Shown: in pieces, positions 37,626 through 46,870 of the stretch
How positions within the stretch are numbered: the first letter of the stretch is position 1
Layout: each line of letters begins with the position of its first letter
Origin: Verrucomicrobiaceae bacterium
GTDB taxonomy: Bacteria; Verrucomicrobiota; Verrucomicrobiia; Verrucomicrobiales; Verrucomicrobiaceae
Length of the DNA: 64,000 bases
Assembly (NCBI GenBank): GCA_947507875.1
Contig: CANNQP010000023.1
Span: 1-64,000 of the forward strand
Direction of reading: 5' to 3'
Position numbers and translations under genes: made by a program
Notes under the pieces: generated by a model
Databases searched by the model: none
What the model saw: only the letters and a program-made list of their open reading frames with translations
What the model was told of the DNA's origin: nothing

Positions 37626-38039
37626 ATGAAGCTAAGAACGCCATGCTTTTTCATGAGTTTTTCGGACCCAAGTTTTCTCATCTCCTCCCGCCCGACGGAC
37701 CAAGAACGTCAAGCGACCAAGCTGGCAGAAGAGAAGCGTCGCGAGTCCGCAGCTCGCGCCTATCGCCAGGCTAGCTGGGTCATCAGCCTGACCATGATTT
37801 ACCTAGCCCTACCCTTGGGACTCTCTGCATGGCACTGGCATGTCGTGGCATGTGCAGGATCACTGCTAGTCGTGCTGGGCGCATTCATGGCGCTGAGAGG
37901 GGCTAAGGGCCATGCGCTGCTCAGCCTACTCTTTGCGTCGCTCATTCTGCCAAGCTGGGTTAAAATGGCCCCTTGGGCAGTAAGGGCCGCGCGCGGCCCA
38001 ATCGAGGTCATCATCCAGGAATGGAAAAGGGTGCTATGA
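37626..38039 (+). CDS. small membrane protein of unknown function
   Basis: This protein has 137 residues from ATG 37626; ATG 37653 (MSFSDPSFLI) would give 128. A basic, charged stretch (QERQATKLAEEKRRESAARA) is followed by three hydrophobic helices (about 50-68, 71-90 and 95-113) and a short basic tail. No family is recognised. It lies 98 bp before the GTG start of the topoisomerase subunit gene in the same direction and may share its transcript. Confidence 0.55.
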   Translation: MKLRTPCFFMSFSDPSFLISSRPTDQERQATKLAEEKRRESAARAYRQASWVISLTMIYLALPLGLSAWHWHVVACAGSLLVVLGAFMALRGAKGHALLSLLFASLILPSWVKMAPWAVRAARGPIEVIIQEWKRVL

Positions 38040-38137
38040 GAGCTACCGCCACACACCGCCGCCTCCGGGCTTGACGGCAGGCCGGATACTGTGCACCTGA
38101 GCACTGACTTTACTTCCCTCTCTCACCCCGATCTGCC

Positions 38138-40156
38138 GTGGCCAAGAAAGCATCCTCCAAGACTGAAGATTCCTCACCCATCCTAGCCGACAGCGCTCCC
38201 ATCGTGGAGATGCCGGTGGATGTGCATTACAGCAACTGGTTCCTGGAGTATGCCAGTTACGTCATTTTAGAGCGGGCAGTGCCACACATCCACGATGGTT
38301 TGAAGCCCGTTCAGCGACGTATTTTGCACTCCATGGATGAGCTGGAGGATGGACGCTACAACAAGGTGGCCAATGTGGTGGGCAACACGATGAAATACCA
38401 CCCACACGGCGATGCTAGCATCGGCGATGCGATGATCCAATTAGGTCAAAAAGACCTGCTCATCGACACTCAGGGAAACTGGGGCAATACGCTCACCGGC
38501 GACAACGCTGCTGCTCCGCGTTACATAGAAGCACGCCTGTCAAAGTTCGCCATAGACGTTGTCTATTCGCCCAAAGTCACCGAATGGGCCGCCAGCTACG
38601 ATGGCCGCAACAAAGAACCCATCACCCTGCCAGTGAAGTTTCCTTTACTGCTCGCTCAAGGGGTAGAAGGCATTGCCGTCGGTCTTTCCTGCCGAGTACT
38701 ACCGCACAATTTTATCGAGCTATGCGACGCCTCTATCGCAGCCTTAAGGGGCGAAGACGTGAACCTAGTGCCTGACTTTGCCACGGGAGGACACATGGAT
38801 GCCACGGATTACAACGGTGGCCTGCGTGGCGGACGCATCCGCGTTCGGGCGAAAATTGTGCCTGGGGAAAAAAAGAACACCCTGCGTGTCGTTGAGATTC
38901 CGTTTGGCACGACCACGGGTGGCCTGATGGACAGCATCGTCGCCGCCAACGATAAGGGTAAGATCAAAATCACTCGTGTGGACGACAACACCGCTGAGAA
39001 TGCCGAAATTGTCATCCAGCTGCCCCCTGGAGCTGATCCGGACCAGACCATTCAGGCACTCTACGCATTTACGGACTGCGAGGTCTCCATCGCCCCGAAT
39101 GCGGTCGTCATTCAAAATGACAAACCACGATTCATTAACATCAATGAGTTGTTAAAAGAGAACGCCGAGCACACCAAGCAATTGCTGCGTCAGGAGCTGG
39201 AGATCGTGCTGGGCGAGCTGGAGGAGCGCTGGCATTTCGCCAGCCTGGAAAAGATCTTCATCGAAAATCGCATCTACCGAAAAATTGAAGAATGCGAGAC
39301 CTGGGACGCTGTCCTCGAAGCCATCTGGAAAGGGCTAAAACCACACATCAGTCAACTACGCCGTGAAGTGACCCAAGACGACGTTGTTCGACTCACCGAA
39401 ATCAAGATCAAGCGCATCTCCAAGTTCAACAGCTTCGAAGCCGACAACTACATCCAAGAGCTTGAGGATGACATCGAAGGCGTGCAGAAAAACCTCAAAC
39501 AACTCACCCGCTTCGCGATCGCTCACTTCGAGCGGATCAAAAAAACCTACGGTCCTGGCAAAGAACGCCGCACCGTGATCACAACCTTTGACCGAGTTGC
39601 CGCGGCCGAGGTGATCTTGGCAAACGAGACCCTTTATCTTGATGCGAAGGAAGGCTTCGCAGGCACAGGCCTAAAGAAAGAAGGTGAGCCTCTTTGCAAA
39701 TGCTCCACCCTGGATGATGTGATCTTCTTCACACGAGACGGAACCATGACAGTGACGAAGGTCTCGCCGAAGTTCTTCGTGGGCAAAAACCCAGAATACA
39801 TCAACCTCTTCAAAAAAGACGAAGAAGCCGTTTATACCCTCATCTATCGCGATGGCAAAAATGGTCCTGTCATGGCGAAGCGCTTCCGAGTGGGCGGCGT
39901 TACCCGTGACAAACCGTATGCGCTCACCCGCGGCACCCCCGGCAGCATGGTACTATTCTTCTCTCGGCATGAGACGGAAGAAGCCAGCAACGCGCAGAAC
40001 CTGCTCGTCCACCTGAAACCTGCTCTTTACCTTCGCAACACTTCCTTGAAATTTCCAGTCGCCGCCTTGGCCATAAAGGGCCGCGACAGCCAGGGCAACA
40101 TCGTGACCAAACATGCAGTCGATCGCGTCGTGAACGAGCGCAAATCCGCCGAGTGA
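38138..40156 (+). CDS. type II DNA topoisomerase subunit A (GyrA/ParC family)
   Basis: This 672-residue protein starts at GTG 38138. The breakage-reunion domain is complete: LERAVPHIHDGLKPVQRRIL, KVANVVGNTMKYHPHGDASI, NAAAPRYIEARLSKFA with the catalytic Tyr129, and LAQGVEGIAVGLSCRVLPHNF. The protein is short for GyrA (about 850 or more), with a reduced beta-pinwheel and no GyrA-box-like QRRGGKG seen, which favours topoisomerase IV ParC. The ATPase subunit gene is not adjacent in this window. The C-terminus ends in a charged KHAVDRVVNERKSAE. Confidence 0.88.
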   Translation: MAKKASSKTEDSSPILADSAPIVEMPVDVHYSNWFLEYASYVILERAVPHIHDGLKPVQRRILHSMDELEDGRYNKVANVVGNTMKYHPHGDASIGDAMIQLGQKDLLIDTQGNWGNTLTGDNAAAPRYIEARLSKFAIDVVYSPKVTEWAASYDGRNKEPITLPVKFPLLLAQGVEGIAVGLSCRVLPHNFIELCDASIAALRGEDVNLVPDFATGGHMDATDYNGGLRGGRIRVRAKIVPGEKKNTLRVVEIPFGTTTGGLMDSIVAANDKGKIKITRVDDNTAENAEIVIQLPPGADPDQTIQALYAFTDCEVSIAPNAVVIQNDKPRFININELLKENAEHTKQLLRQELEIVLGELEERWHFASLEKIFIENRIYRKIEECETWDAVLEAIWKGLKPHISQLRREVTQDDVVRLTEIKIKRISKFNSFEADNYIQELEDDIEGVQKNLKQLTRFAIAHFERIKKTYGPGKERRTVITTFDRVAAAEVILANETLYLDAKEGFAGTGLKKEGEPLCKCSTLDDVIFFTRDGTMTVTKVSPKFFVGKNPEYINLFKKDEEAVYTLIYRDGKNGPVMAKRFRVGGVTRDKPYALTRGTPGSMVLFFSRHETEEASNAQNLLVHLKPALYLRNTSLKFPVAALAIKGRDSQGNIVTKHAVDRVVNERKSAE

Positions 40157-40192
40157 TCCAGGAAGAATAAGACGATTGGCGTATCCAAAAAC

Positions 40193-40217
40193 CAGGAACG
40201 ATTCATCATCGTTCCTG
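40193..40217. terminator. bidirectional terminator between parC-like and gspD genes
   Basis: CAGGAACGAT and ATCGTTCCTG are perfect 10-bp arms around TCATC. T-rich tails lie on both sides (CTTTTATC on the plus strand, GGTTTTTGG on the minus strand). It is midway between the two convergent stop codons. Confidence 0.8.
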
Positions 40218-40243
40218 CTTTTATCCTAGCGCACGACGAGGAC

Positions 40244-42880
40244 TTATCGATCGACGCCGCTATCACGGCGAAACATCCGCTGAAAGAAGTTACCCTGTTT
40301 CTTTTGGGTGGACTGGGTAGGATTCGTCTGCTGGTTTGAGTTACCCACAGGCTCGACGTTTACCTCCTCAGGAAAGCGTGCGGCAGCGTCGGCACCGATA
40401 CGAGTGCGTTGATCTTCCTTGGTTGAGGTGAGGGTTAGTTCACCATCACTACTAACCACCCTTGGCTGGATAAAGATGAGGAGCTCCTTCCTTTCACTGC
40501 TATTTTGATTACGCTTGAAAAGATTACCCACCCCAGGAATGCGACTGAGAATCGGTGTGCCCGAAGTGTTTTTCTTATCACTCTCCGAAATCAAGCCGCC
40601 TAAGACAATGGTATTACCATCTCGAACATTGACTGAAGTCACAAGCTGTTCCGTGGCAATGATGGGCACCGTATTCTGAGCGATGACCGCGTTATCCACC
40701 ACCGTGTCATTTACCTGGGCAATAGTCAGGTTCACCTCCCCCTCATCATTGATGAGAGGCACCACTTCTAGTTTAAGAACCACGTCTCTGTAGTCGATGG
40801 TGGTCGTAAAGGTTCCAAGATTGTTGTTGTTCAGATTTTGAACCGTCTGTGCAGGCACGGGAATAAGACGTCCTGAAGTAATGACGGCCTTTTTGTTATT
40901 CAAAGCAAAAACCGAAGGACGAGACAAGACCTGGAAACGGTTTGTGGTTTGTAGAGCGGAGACAAATACCTCAAGCCCAGAGCCTACAGCACCATAGAGA
41001 TTCAGTCCGCTACCAGCAGGCACCGAACGCATGAGATTATTGCGGATATCCTGTACCCGCACATTGTTGCCGGACCCCAACAGACCTGTGATGTTCTGCC
41101 CTGCCGTAAAGTTCGGCTTATCCGTGCCATTGCCCACATCACCTAAGTAATCGACACCAAAATCAAAGCCATCTCCCAAGGTCAGCTGGCCAATCACTGT
41201 GGCCAAATAAACCTGAGCAGGTTTGCGATCGAGCCGGTCGAGTAGGCCGCCCACTTTTTCAATCTCACTACTGCGGCCAACGACGAGAATCGTGTTCGAC
41301 ATTGGGTCAGCGACCACTCGAGTTTTACCCACCAGCACGGAAACTGGCGCATTGTCCTCTGTAGGACCTTGGATCAAATCTGCGCGGCCAGCAGTGCCTG
41401 TCGAAGTGGCTGTATCCTCCGCAGTACCGCTGCCGGCAGTGCTAAGAACTTGCCCCCCCCGAGTACCAGTCGTGCTACGCCCTCCCAGGAGCTGGCTGCT
41501 GCTGGAGGCTAGCGCTTGCTGGCGCTGCCCCTGAAGGCTACCACCGCCAGGCAGGCTGGTGGTGCCACCGGTAGGTTCGGTCAGCAGATCGACAACGGCA
41601 GAAAGAACATCCACCGCCGCTGCATAGCGGAGCTTCCGCTCATAAGGCGCTTCCACCTTCAATGGCTTATCGAACTCCGCGATCATGCTAGCGATGTAGG
41701 TGTAGTCTGCCTGGGATGCGACGACGAGAATTTGATTCAGACGAGTGTCGGCCACGACCTGCGCCGTGGTCGCAGGCTCCGAGGGGGAATTGGGGATAAC
41801 CCACTGACCGTTCACGAAAATGGGATTCACACGAGGCGGCTCAGGACGGTTATTGCTGTTGTTGTCACCTTCCCGGCGCTCCTTGCCATCACTGGCCGCA
41901 TTGCCGCGAATCGTGTTCACCCCTTTGCTTTCCTTTTCTTGTGCCTGTGCGGTAAGCGTGGCCTGGATGATCTGCGCCACAGTAGCCGCATCAGCGTGCT
42001 CTAGCGGAATAAACTTGGTTAGAAGGGAGGCGGCATTCGCAGGAAGATCGATAGCCTCACGAATGCTGATGAGTTGGCGAACGATGGTACTGCTTTCGGT
42101 GATGAGTAGCCCTGGCGGAGTGAGCACCGGTGTGATTCGACCATAAACGTTGAGTCCGACATGGCCCGAGAGCATGGTGGCTGCCTGTTCGGGATCCAGA
42201 TTGTCCAGCTTCATGAAGTAAGTCACAATCGACTCGCCCTGTGGCAGGTCCATGGGGCTGGTGTAGAATTTCACGCCATGAGAAAACTGCACTGCGTTCG
42301 CACTCTGGCTGCGCGCAGGTAAAATGCGCGCACTTTTGCCATCCGGCTCCATGACGATAGCATAGCCGTTCGTCAGCAAGGTGGCCTCGATAAGCTTGAT
42401 GGCCTCTGATTTTTCGACGGGTTTCGGCGTGGCGAGACTGACCGGAGCACCTTCAAGAATGGCCGTGTCTTTGATCAGCGTGATGCCAGTCAGAAACTCG
42501 TAAATGGCCAGCATATCCATCACGGGATTGTTCGGGAACTGGAGCACGATGCGATCACCCTCCATGCGAATCGTCTGAGCAAGGGCGCTCGGGTCGATGC
42601 TAGCGGCCGTACCCATGCCAGGTGGGCCGCCGAGCCCCCCTTCCCCACCACCGCCAAAACGACGACGAAATCCTCCTGGGCCACCCGGAGGCGGGCCAGG
42701 TCGATCTTCACCCGTAGCTGACTGTGACGCAGGAGCAACACCACTCACCCCACCGTCAGCTTTAGGCTTTGCTGGAGCAGAAGGCTCTGCGGCGGTTTTG
42801 GCTGCTGGCTGGGCATCCTGGGCGCTCAAAATAGAGCCTAGAGGTAAGATACAAAAAAGGAAAACTCGGGAGCTGAACAT
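40244..42880 (-). CDS. gspD: type II secretion system secretin GspD
   Basis: This 878-residue outer-membrane secretin starts at ATG 42880, with a signal peptide (MFSSRVFLFCILPLGSILSA). A low-complexity Pro/Gly part (about 55-85) precedes the N0-N3 ring-forming domains (about 100-530), which repeat the pattern MDLPQGESIVTYFMKLDNLDP, FIPLEHADAATVAQIIQATL and TRLNQILVVASQADYTYIASM. The C-terminal secretin gate (about 610-810) includes NNKKAVITSGRLIPVP, VVPLINDEGEVNLTIAQVND and NVRDGNTIVLGGLISES. The tail ends in a Gln/Asn/Arg-rich stretch. A GTG at 42931 would add 17 residues before the signal. A type IV pilus or T2SS role cannot be fully separated. Confidence 0.92.
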   Translation of the reverse strand: MFSSRVFLFCILPLGSILSAQDAQPAAKTAAEPSAPAKPKADGGVSGVAPASQSATGEDRPGPPPGGPGGFRRRFGGGGEGGLGGPPGMGTAASIDPSALAQTIRMEGDRIVLQFPNNPVMDMLAIYEFLTGITLIKDTAILEGAPVSLATPKPVEKSEAIKLIEATLLTNGYAIVMEPDGKSARILPARSQSANAVQFSHGVKFYTSPMDLPQGESIVTYFMKLDNLDPEQAATMLSGHVGLNVYGRITPVLTPPGLLITESSTIVRQLISIREAIDLPANAASLLTKFIPLEHADAATVAQIIQATLTAQAQEKESKGVNTIRGNAASDGKERREGDNNSNNRPEPPRVNPIFVNGQWVIPNSPSEPATTAQVVADTRLNQILVVASQADYTYIASMIAEFDKPLKVEAPYERKLRYAAAVDVLSAVVDLLTEPTGGTTSLPGGGSLQGQRQQALASSSSQLLGGRSTTGTRGGQVLSTAGSGTAEDTATSTGTAGRADLIQGPTEDNAPVSVLVGKTRVVADPMSNTILVVGRSSEIEKVGGLLDRLDRKPAQVYLATVIGQLTLGDGFDFGVDYLGDVGNGTDKPNFTAGQNITGLLGSGNNVRVQDIRNNLMRSVPAGSGLNLYGAVGSGLEVFVSALQTTNRFQVLSRPSVFALNNKKAVITSGRLIPVPAQTVQNLNNNNLGTFTTTIDYRDVVLKLEVVPLINDEGEVNLTIAQVNDTVVDNAVIAQNTVPIIATEQLVTSVNVRDGNTIVLGGLISESDKKNTSGTPILSRIPGVGNLFKRNQNSSERKELLIFIQPRVVSSDGELTLTSTKEDQRTRIGADAAARFPEEVNVEPVGNSNQQTNPTQSTQKKQGNFFQRMFRRDSGVDR

Positions 42881-42920
42881 GGAGAGAAAGAGTATGTTTG
42901 AAATGCACTGAAGCTGGGGA

Positions 42921-43622
42921 CTACTTGCCACCTTTGTCTTCTTTTTCGATCCGCTCGAATTCCTTGCGGATGATGTTCCGACGATCTTCGTCGGGAGCGT
43001 TGCGAAATTTTTCGTCGCTAAACTTGCTGCGCATCATGTCGCGGAATTTCTCCTTTGCTTTGTCTGATAGGCCTTCATAGCGGCGCCGATCTTCTTCACT
43101 GGGACCTCTGCTCTCGCGTCGGAATCCTTCGCTACTGGATGAGCGGTCACTGCGATCTCCTCGATCACGGTCTTTGTCCTTCTTCCGATCACCCTTGATG
43201 TCGTCTGCGCTCAGACTGGCATAGGAGAGCTTCACGGTTTCCCCACCGATGGTGATGATTGCGCGGCTGCGACTCACATCAGCAGCGGGTAGTGCTTCAT
43301 TCAACACCCAGCCCTGGAAGTTCGGTTCAGTTGAGACAATGTGACTTTCTTTGGTCTCTTTATTAAAGACCGTGGCCACTGGCTTTCCTGCGATGTAGGC
43401 AAGGCCTGTTAGAACCAAATTGTCGGACATGTTGACCATGCGCGTAAACGGCGAATGCGCGGTCACCTGAGCGACACTGGCGGGATCAAATGGCTGCGGC
43501 AGGTCGGGGTCAACTTGACTGGGCGCAGATTCCACCGCCAGGATCACCAGAGGGGCGAGAGAAAACAAAGCAGCGAGTTTCATCAAGGTGGGGACTTTCG
43601 AAGGGTGAAAAGGCGCAGCCAT
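42921..43622 (-). CDS. unknown exported protein between gspM-like and gspD genes
   Basis: The start ATG 43622 overlaps the preceding stop in TGATG, suggesting coupled translation; ATG 43583 (MKLAALFSLAPLVILA) gives a cleaner signal peptide. The frame is 233 residues. The first part contains an SH3-like or GspC-like beta pattern (LVLTGLAYIAGKPVATVFN, then FQGWVLNEAL). The second half is highly charged, with KKDKDRDRGDRSDRSSS and EEDRRRYEGLSDKAKEKF, and helical. By position it could replace GspC, the periplasmic link between platform and secretin, but the family is not recognised. Confidence 0.65.
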   Translation of the reverse strand: MAAPFHPSKVPTLMKLAALFSLAPLVILAVESAPSQVDPDLPQPFDPASVAQVTAHSPFTRMVNMSDNLVLTGLAYIAGKPVATVFNKETKESHIVSTEPNFQGWVLNEALPAADVSRSRAIITIGGETVKLSYASLSADDIKGDRKKDKDRDRGDRSDRSSSSEGFRRESRGPSEEDRRRYEGLSDKAKEKFRDMMRSKFSDEKFRNAPDEDRRNIIRKEFERIEKEDKGGK

Positions 43623-44176
43623 CAGACACCGGATTCGGGTTTGAACCAGCGGGCAAGGGTGAGGTTGCAGATCACCTGGGGTGTCTTTTCACGAGCACGC
43701 GAATCGATCTCGATCTGCAATTCGCGCACGGCTTGAAATTTCTCAGGTGACTGGAGGGTAGCTAGCCAACTGAGCACCGTCGTCTGGTCGCCACGCAGGC
43801 GGACGGATACAGTGACCTCGCGGAAGCTAGAATTCGGGGTGGAGGCCAGGGGGGGGAGCGTAGGCTGTTCAGCGATAATGCCCCAGTCCAGAGCGTCATT
43901 TTGAATATCTTCCAGCAACTGTCCCTGAGCGCGCCCAAGGCTATCTGTGTTAGGCATTTTTTCAGTCAGCCAAAGTCGGCGCTTCTCCCAGAAAGGCTGC
44001 TCCTTCGCCCAGCCATCGTTTTCCATTTTTTGGCGCTGGAGTGACACAATCTTTTCTTGAGCCACCTTGCGCCGATCCAGAAACTGCTTGGCCAAAATCA
44101 TGCCAGTCATAACGACCAGCACGGCCACGCAAAGCAGAAGCAGGTTTTTTTCACGCGAAGTAAGCTTGGTGGCCAT
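43622..44176 (-). CDS. GspM/PilO-like inner-membrane platform protein
   Basis: This 184-residue bitopic protein has a short cytoplasmic start (MATKLTSREKN), one membrane helix (11-29, LLLLCVAVLVVMTGMILAK), a coiled-coil part (33-62) and a ferredoxin-like periplasmic domain (REVTVSVRLRGDQTTVLSWL, VRELQIEIDSRA). That layout matches GspM and PilO, which pair with GspL or PilN. It follows the GspL-like gene by 21 bp. Sequence similarity to named GspM proteins is low, as usual for this family, so the call is by architecture and position. Confidence 0.7.
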   Translation of the reverse strand: MATKLTSREKNLLLLCVAVLVVMTGMILAKQFLDRRKVAQEKIVSLQRQKMENDGWAKEQPFWEKRRLWLTEKMPNTDSLGRAQGQLLEDIQNDALDWGIIAEQPTLPPLASTPNSSFREVTVSVRLRGDQTTVLSWLATLQSPEKFQAVRELQIEIDSRAREKTPQVICNLTLARWFKPESGV

Positions 44177-44197
44177 GACAAAAAGATGAAGCGGAGA

Positions 44198-45421
44198 CTA
44201 AGGCAGGACTTTACCCTCAGTGCGAAATTCAGCAGTACTGCCTTTCACATTCGGGCTAGGCTTGGACCACTGATAGCGGCTGAGAACAGGGTGCTTTTGC
44301 AAATCCTCCATGAACTGCACCGCCGTCTGTGCATCCCGTGCTTCACCTCGGATGTCGAGGGTGTTGTCCTTAACGGCAAAACGACGCACCACTAGCCCAC
44401 TGGGTGGCATGAGCTTCGTGACCTCAGACAAGAGATAAATGGGGTAGCGCCGTGGCTCAATGGCTAGGGAGAGTGCCTTCCACATGTCCGCTGTTTGCCG
44501 GACACGCTGAGCAGTTCCGGTGGTCTGTTCGACATCCGACTGGAGTCTTAATGCCTCATTTTCCTGATAACGAAGGTAGGCAAAAGCCAAAAAAGCTAGG
44601 GATAGAAACAGCAATCCACCAAGCACCCCTGAACGGATCCAGCGGCTACGCTGGGCCGTGCTGCGCTGAAATTCTCTCACTGCTGCGGGGAGTAGCTGAG
44701 GCCAGCCTTGCGTATCAAGGTCGGGATGGGGAGACAAATGGGCGACTTGTCGCGTTGGCAGATGAGTCAGCTTTTCCAGCAACTGAATCCCTTTTGTCTC
44801 CCAGACTTGACCAACAAGCACGATGGACTCGCACGCACCACCTCCCAGGTCAGCTTCCAGCGCCATGCGTGCCAGCAACAGCTCCTGAGCCATTGCCTCT
44901 GGTTCCATCGTGGAGGCAGGAGCTAGGATGTGGCTGTGGTAAAGACGACCATGAAAGCCTATGGCGAGCACCAGGCTGCCCTGCTCCTCGGTAACCACGA
45001 GGGATGCCGCAGGCAGATTGAGCAACCGCATGGCAGCGGTGTAATCGCTCGCCTGCGGCAAGGCCAGTGTTTCAGGAAAAGGATCGCTCAAAACATCGAC
45101 ACTCACCGTAGCGGTCGCAGCAGTCTGGGATATGAGATGCCAGCGGAAGTTACGATCAGCTCCGCCAACGAGCTTCAACCCACGACGCTCAAGTTGAGTC
45201 ATGAGGATCTGCTCCAGCACCTCATGATCTGCGTTGGGCAAAACTAGGCCAATCGTTCGGCAGGCGGTCGCGGGCAAGCCCATGACGAGCGATCTTCCCC
45301 TAGGAATCTGCACCTCTGACAGTTCACTCACAGCCTCGCCCGGTCCTGCTGACTTGGGCTGCCACAGCCGCCAAGTAGCATCAGGAGCAGGCAGCAATAA
45401 CGTGGAGGCGGCAAAGGACAT
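44198..45421 (-). CDS. GspL-like platform protein (PilM-PilN type fusion)
   Basis: ATG 45421 gives 407 residues (MSFAASTLLLPAPDATWRLW). The cytoplasmic part (about 1-260) has the actin-like GspL/PilM pattern, including RSLVMGLPATACRTIGLVLP and LVLAIGFHGRLYHSHIL. A membrane helix (about 266-288, LGGLLFLSLAFLAFAYL) is followed by a coiled coil and a PilN/GspL periplasmic ferredoxin-like domain (LSEVTKLMPPSGLVVRRF, LDIRGEARDAQTAVQFMEDL). GspL recruits the secretion ATPase GspE to the membrane. The frame is open to 45652, but those 77 codons carry no recognisable fold. It heads the secretion block. Confidence 0.75.
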   Translation of the reverse strand: MSFAASTLLLPAPDATWRLWQPKSAGPGEAVSELSEVQIPRGRSLVMGLPATACRTIGLVLPNADHEVLEQILMTQLERRGLKLVGGADRNFRWHLISQTAATATVSVDVLSDPFPETLALPQASDYTAAMRLLNLPAASLVVTEEQGSLVLAIGFHGRLYHSHILAPASTMEPEAMAQELLLARMALEADLGGGACESIVLVGQVWETKGIQLLEKLTHLPTRQVAHLSPHPDLDTQGWPQLLPAAVREFQRSTAQRSRWIRSGVLGGLLFLSLAFLAFAYLRYQENEALRLQSDVEQTTGTAQRVRQTADMWKALSLAIEPRRYPIYLLSEVTKLMPPSGLVVRRFAVKDNTLDIRGEARDAQTAVQFMEDLQKHPVLSRYQWSKPSPNVKGSTAEFRTEGKVLP

Positions 45422-45774
45422 GCGGGATTCAGAAACAGGGGGGGAACTTGTATGCTGGAACGCAGCGTCGGAGGGGAAGTTGCGCACTTTTGCCGCGATA
45501 TGAGAAAAGAATCGAGGATCGAATCCAAGCTTAGCATTTCCTCTAACGGGCAGTGTCTTTTTAATAGCGATTGAAAGCGGAGGCACGCTCTTTTCACCAT
45601 CAAAACCATCCCCACTCGAAGGGACCCTCTTGGGGAGATAGGTTGGATCCATTCAAGCTGCCTGAATAAAATTCTTCAAGGCGAGATTCAGCGACTACTT
45701 TTGAGCATTTGCCGCTTGGCATTCTCCGGCTATGTGCCGCGTATAACGCCTATCTTGGCGGCCCCACTTTCACC
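45422..45774. other. intergenic region between gspL-like and WaaG-like genes
   Basis: These 353 bp separate two divergent genes. A frame on the minus strand is open through most of it (to 45652), but it lacks a recognisable product and is treated as untranslated. A run of seven G lies at 45438-45444. Promoters for both directions must lie here; I see no consensus boxes. Confidence 0.4.
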
Positions 45775-46860
45775 ATGAACATCGCCCTCCTCCGCCGTCA
45801 GTTTGCCTCCGTAGGCGGGGCGGAGCTGTATCTTCAACGCCTACTGGCTGCCCTGGCAGAAGCGGGGCACGAGGTACATCTCTACGCCGAGAAGTGGCAG
45901 GGAAATCCCAAAGGCGTCACGCTGCATGCTGTTCCAGTGCATGGAGGGCGGGCGCTGCGCCCACTGATCTTTGCAGAAAAAGCCGCAGCCATGCTCACCC
46001 AGGCGAGGCATGATGTCGTGTTCAGTCTGGAGCGCACGGTGCGGCAAGATGTCTATCGCGCAGGAGACGGCGTGCATGCGGTTTGGCTGGAACAGCGGCG
46101 GCGCTTCGCCCCCTGGTGGCGTCGGCCTTTTCTGGGGCTTGGTGCCTTTCATTCGAACCTGCGCAGCCTGGAGACGCGCACCTTTGATCCGGCGAACACC
46201 CGGCACATCATTGTGAATTCCGCCATGGTAGGCCGTGAAATTACCTCACGCTTCCCCTTCCCTGCCGAACGCATTCACTTGGTGCGCAACGGCGTGGATG
46301 TGGCGCGCTTTCAGAAAGCTGACCGCATTGCGGCACGGGCACGGTTTGGTTTTACCCCGCAGGACTACGTGCTGCTCTTCGTCGGCTCTGGCTGGGAGCG
46401 CAAAGGCCTGCCCTACCTGCTGCGGCTGATGCGCCACTGGCAGGAGCTTTACCCTCAGGTCAAACTGCTGGTCGCAGGCCGAGGTAGGCGCTCAGGCACG
46501 TTGCCGCACAATGTCATCCTGGCAGGCCCGCTCACCGATGTCGAACAGGCCTATGCCGCAGCGGATCTGATGACCTTCGTGCCTATCTACGAACCCTGCG
46601 CAAATGCCGTGGCAGAAGGGCTTGCCTCGGGTTTGCCCGTCATCACCAGCCGCTGCAATGGAGCCTGCGAACTCATCGATCCCGGCCTGAATGGCGAGGT
46701 GTTGAACGATCCCTCTGACCTCAGATCTCTGGAAAAAGCGGTGCTCGACTGGATGCCACGCCGTGAGCGCCCCGTGCCGGTGAGCAAGCCGCTCGACCTG
46801 GAGACCAATGTCCGGGAAACCCTGCGTGTGTTGGAGATGGCGGCTGCAGAAAAGCGCTAA
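45775..46860 (+). CDS. family 4 glycosyltransferase, WaaG-like
   Basis: ATG 45775 gives 361 residues; the frame open to 45709 adds an unlikely 22. The GT-B fold is clear: ALLRRQFASVGGAELYLQRL at the N-terminus, VHLYAEKWQGNPKGVTLHAV, IHLVRNGVDVARF, LLFVGSGWERKGLPYLLRLM and the donor-binding EPCANAVAEGLASGLPVITS. The start and the FVGSGWERKG block resemble the lipopolysaccharide core glucosyltransferase WaaG/RfaG. It probably adds a hexose to an envelope lipid-linked glycan. Confidence 0.85.
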   Translation: MNIALLRRQFASVGGAELYLQRLLAALAEAGHEVHLYAEKWQGNPKGVTLHAVPVHGGRALRPLIFAEKAAAMLTQARHDVVFSLERTVRQDVYRAGDGVHAVWLEQRRRFAPWWRRPFLGLGAFHSNLRSLETRTFDPANTRHIIVNSAMVGREITSRFPFPAERIHLVRNGVDVARFQKADRIAARARFGFTPQDYVLLFVGSGWERKGLPYLLRLMRHWQELYPQVKLLVAGRGRRSGTLPHNVILAGPLTDVEQAYAAADLMTFVPIYEPCANAVAEGLASGLPVITSRCNGACELIDPGLNGEVLNDPSDLRSLEKAVLDWMPRRERPVPVSKPLDLETNVRETLRVLEMAAAEKR

Positions 46861-46870
46861 GCGCCTCCGC

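Noticed and set aside
45422..45652. N-terminal extension of the GspL-like protein
   Set aside because: 77 extra codons show no fold or conservation pattern I can recognise, and MSFAASTLLLPAPD is a natural start for the family.
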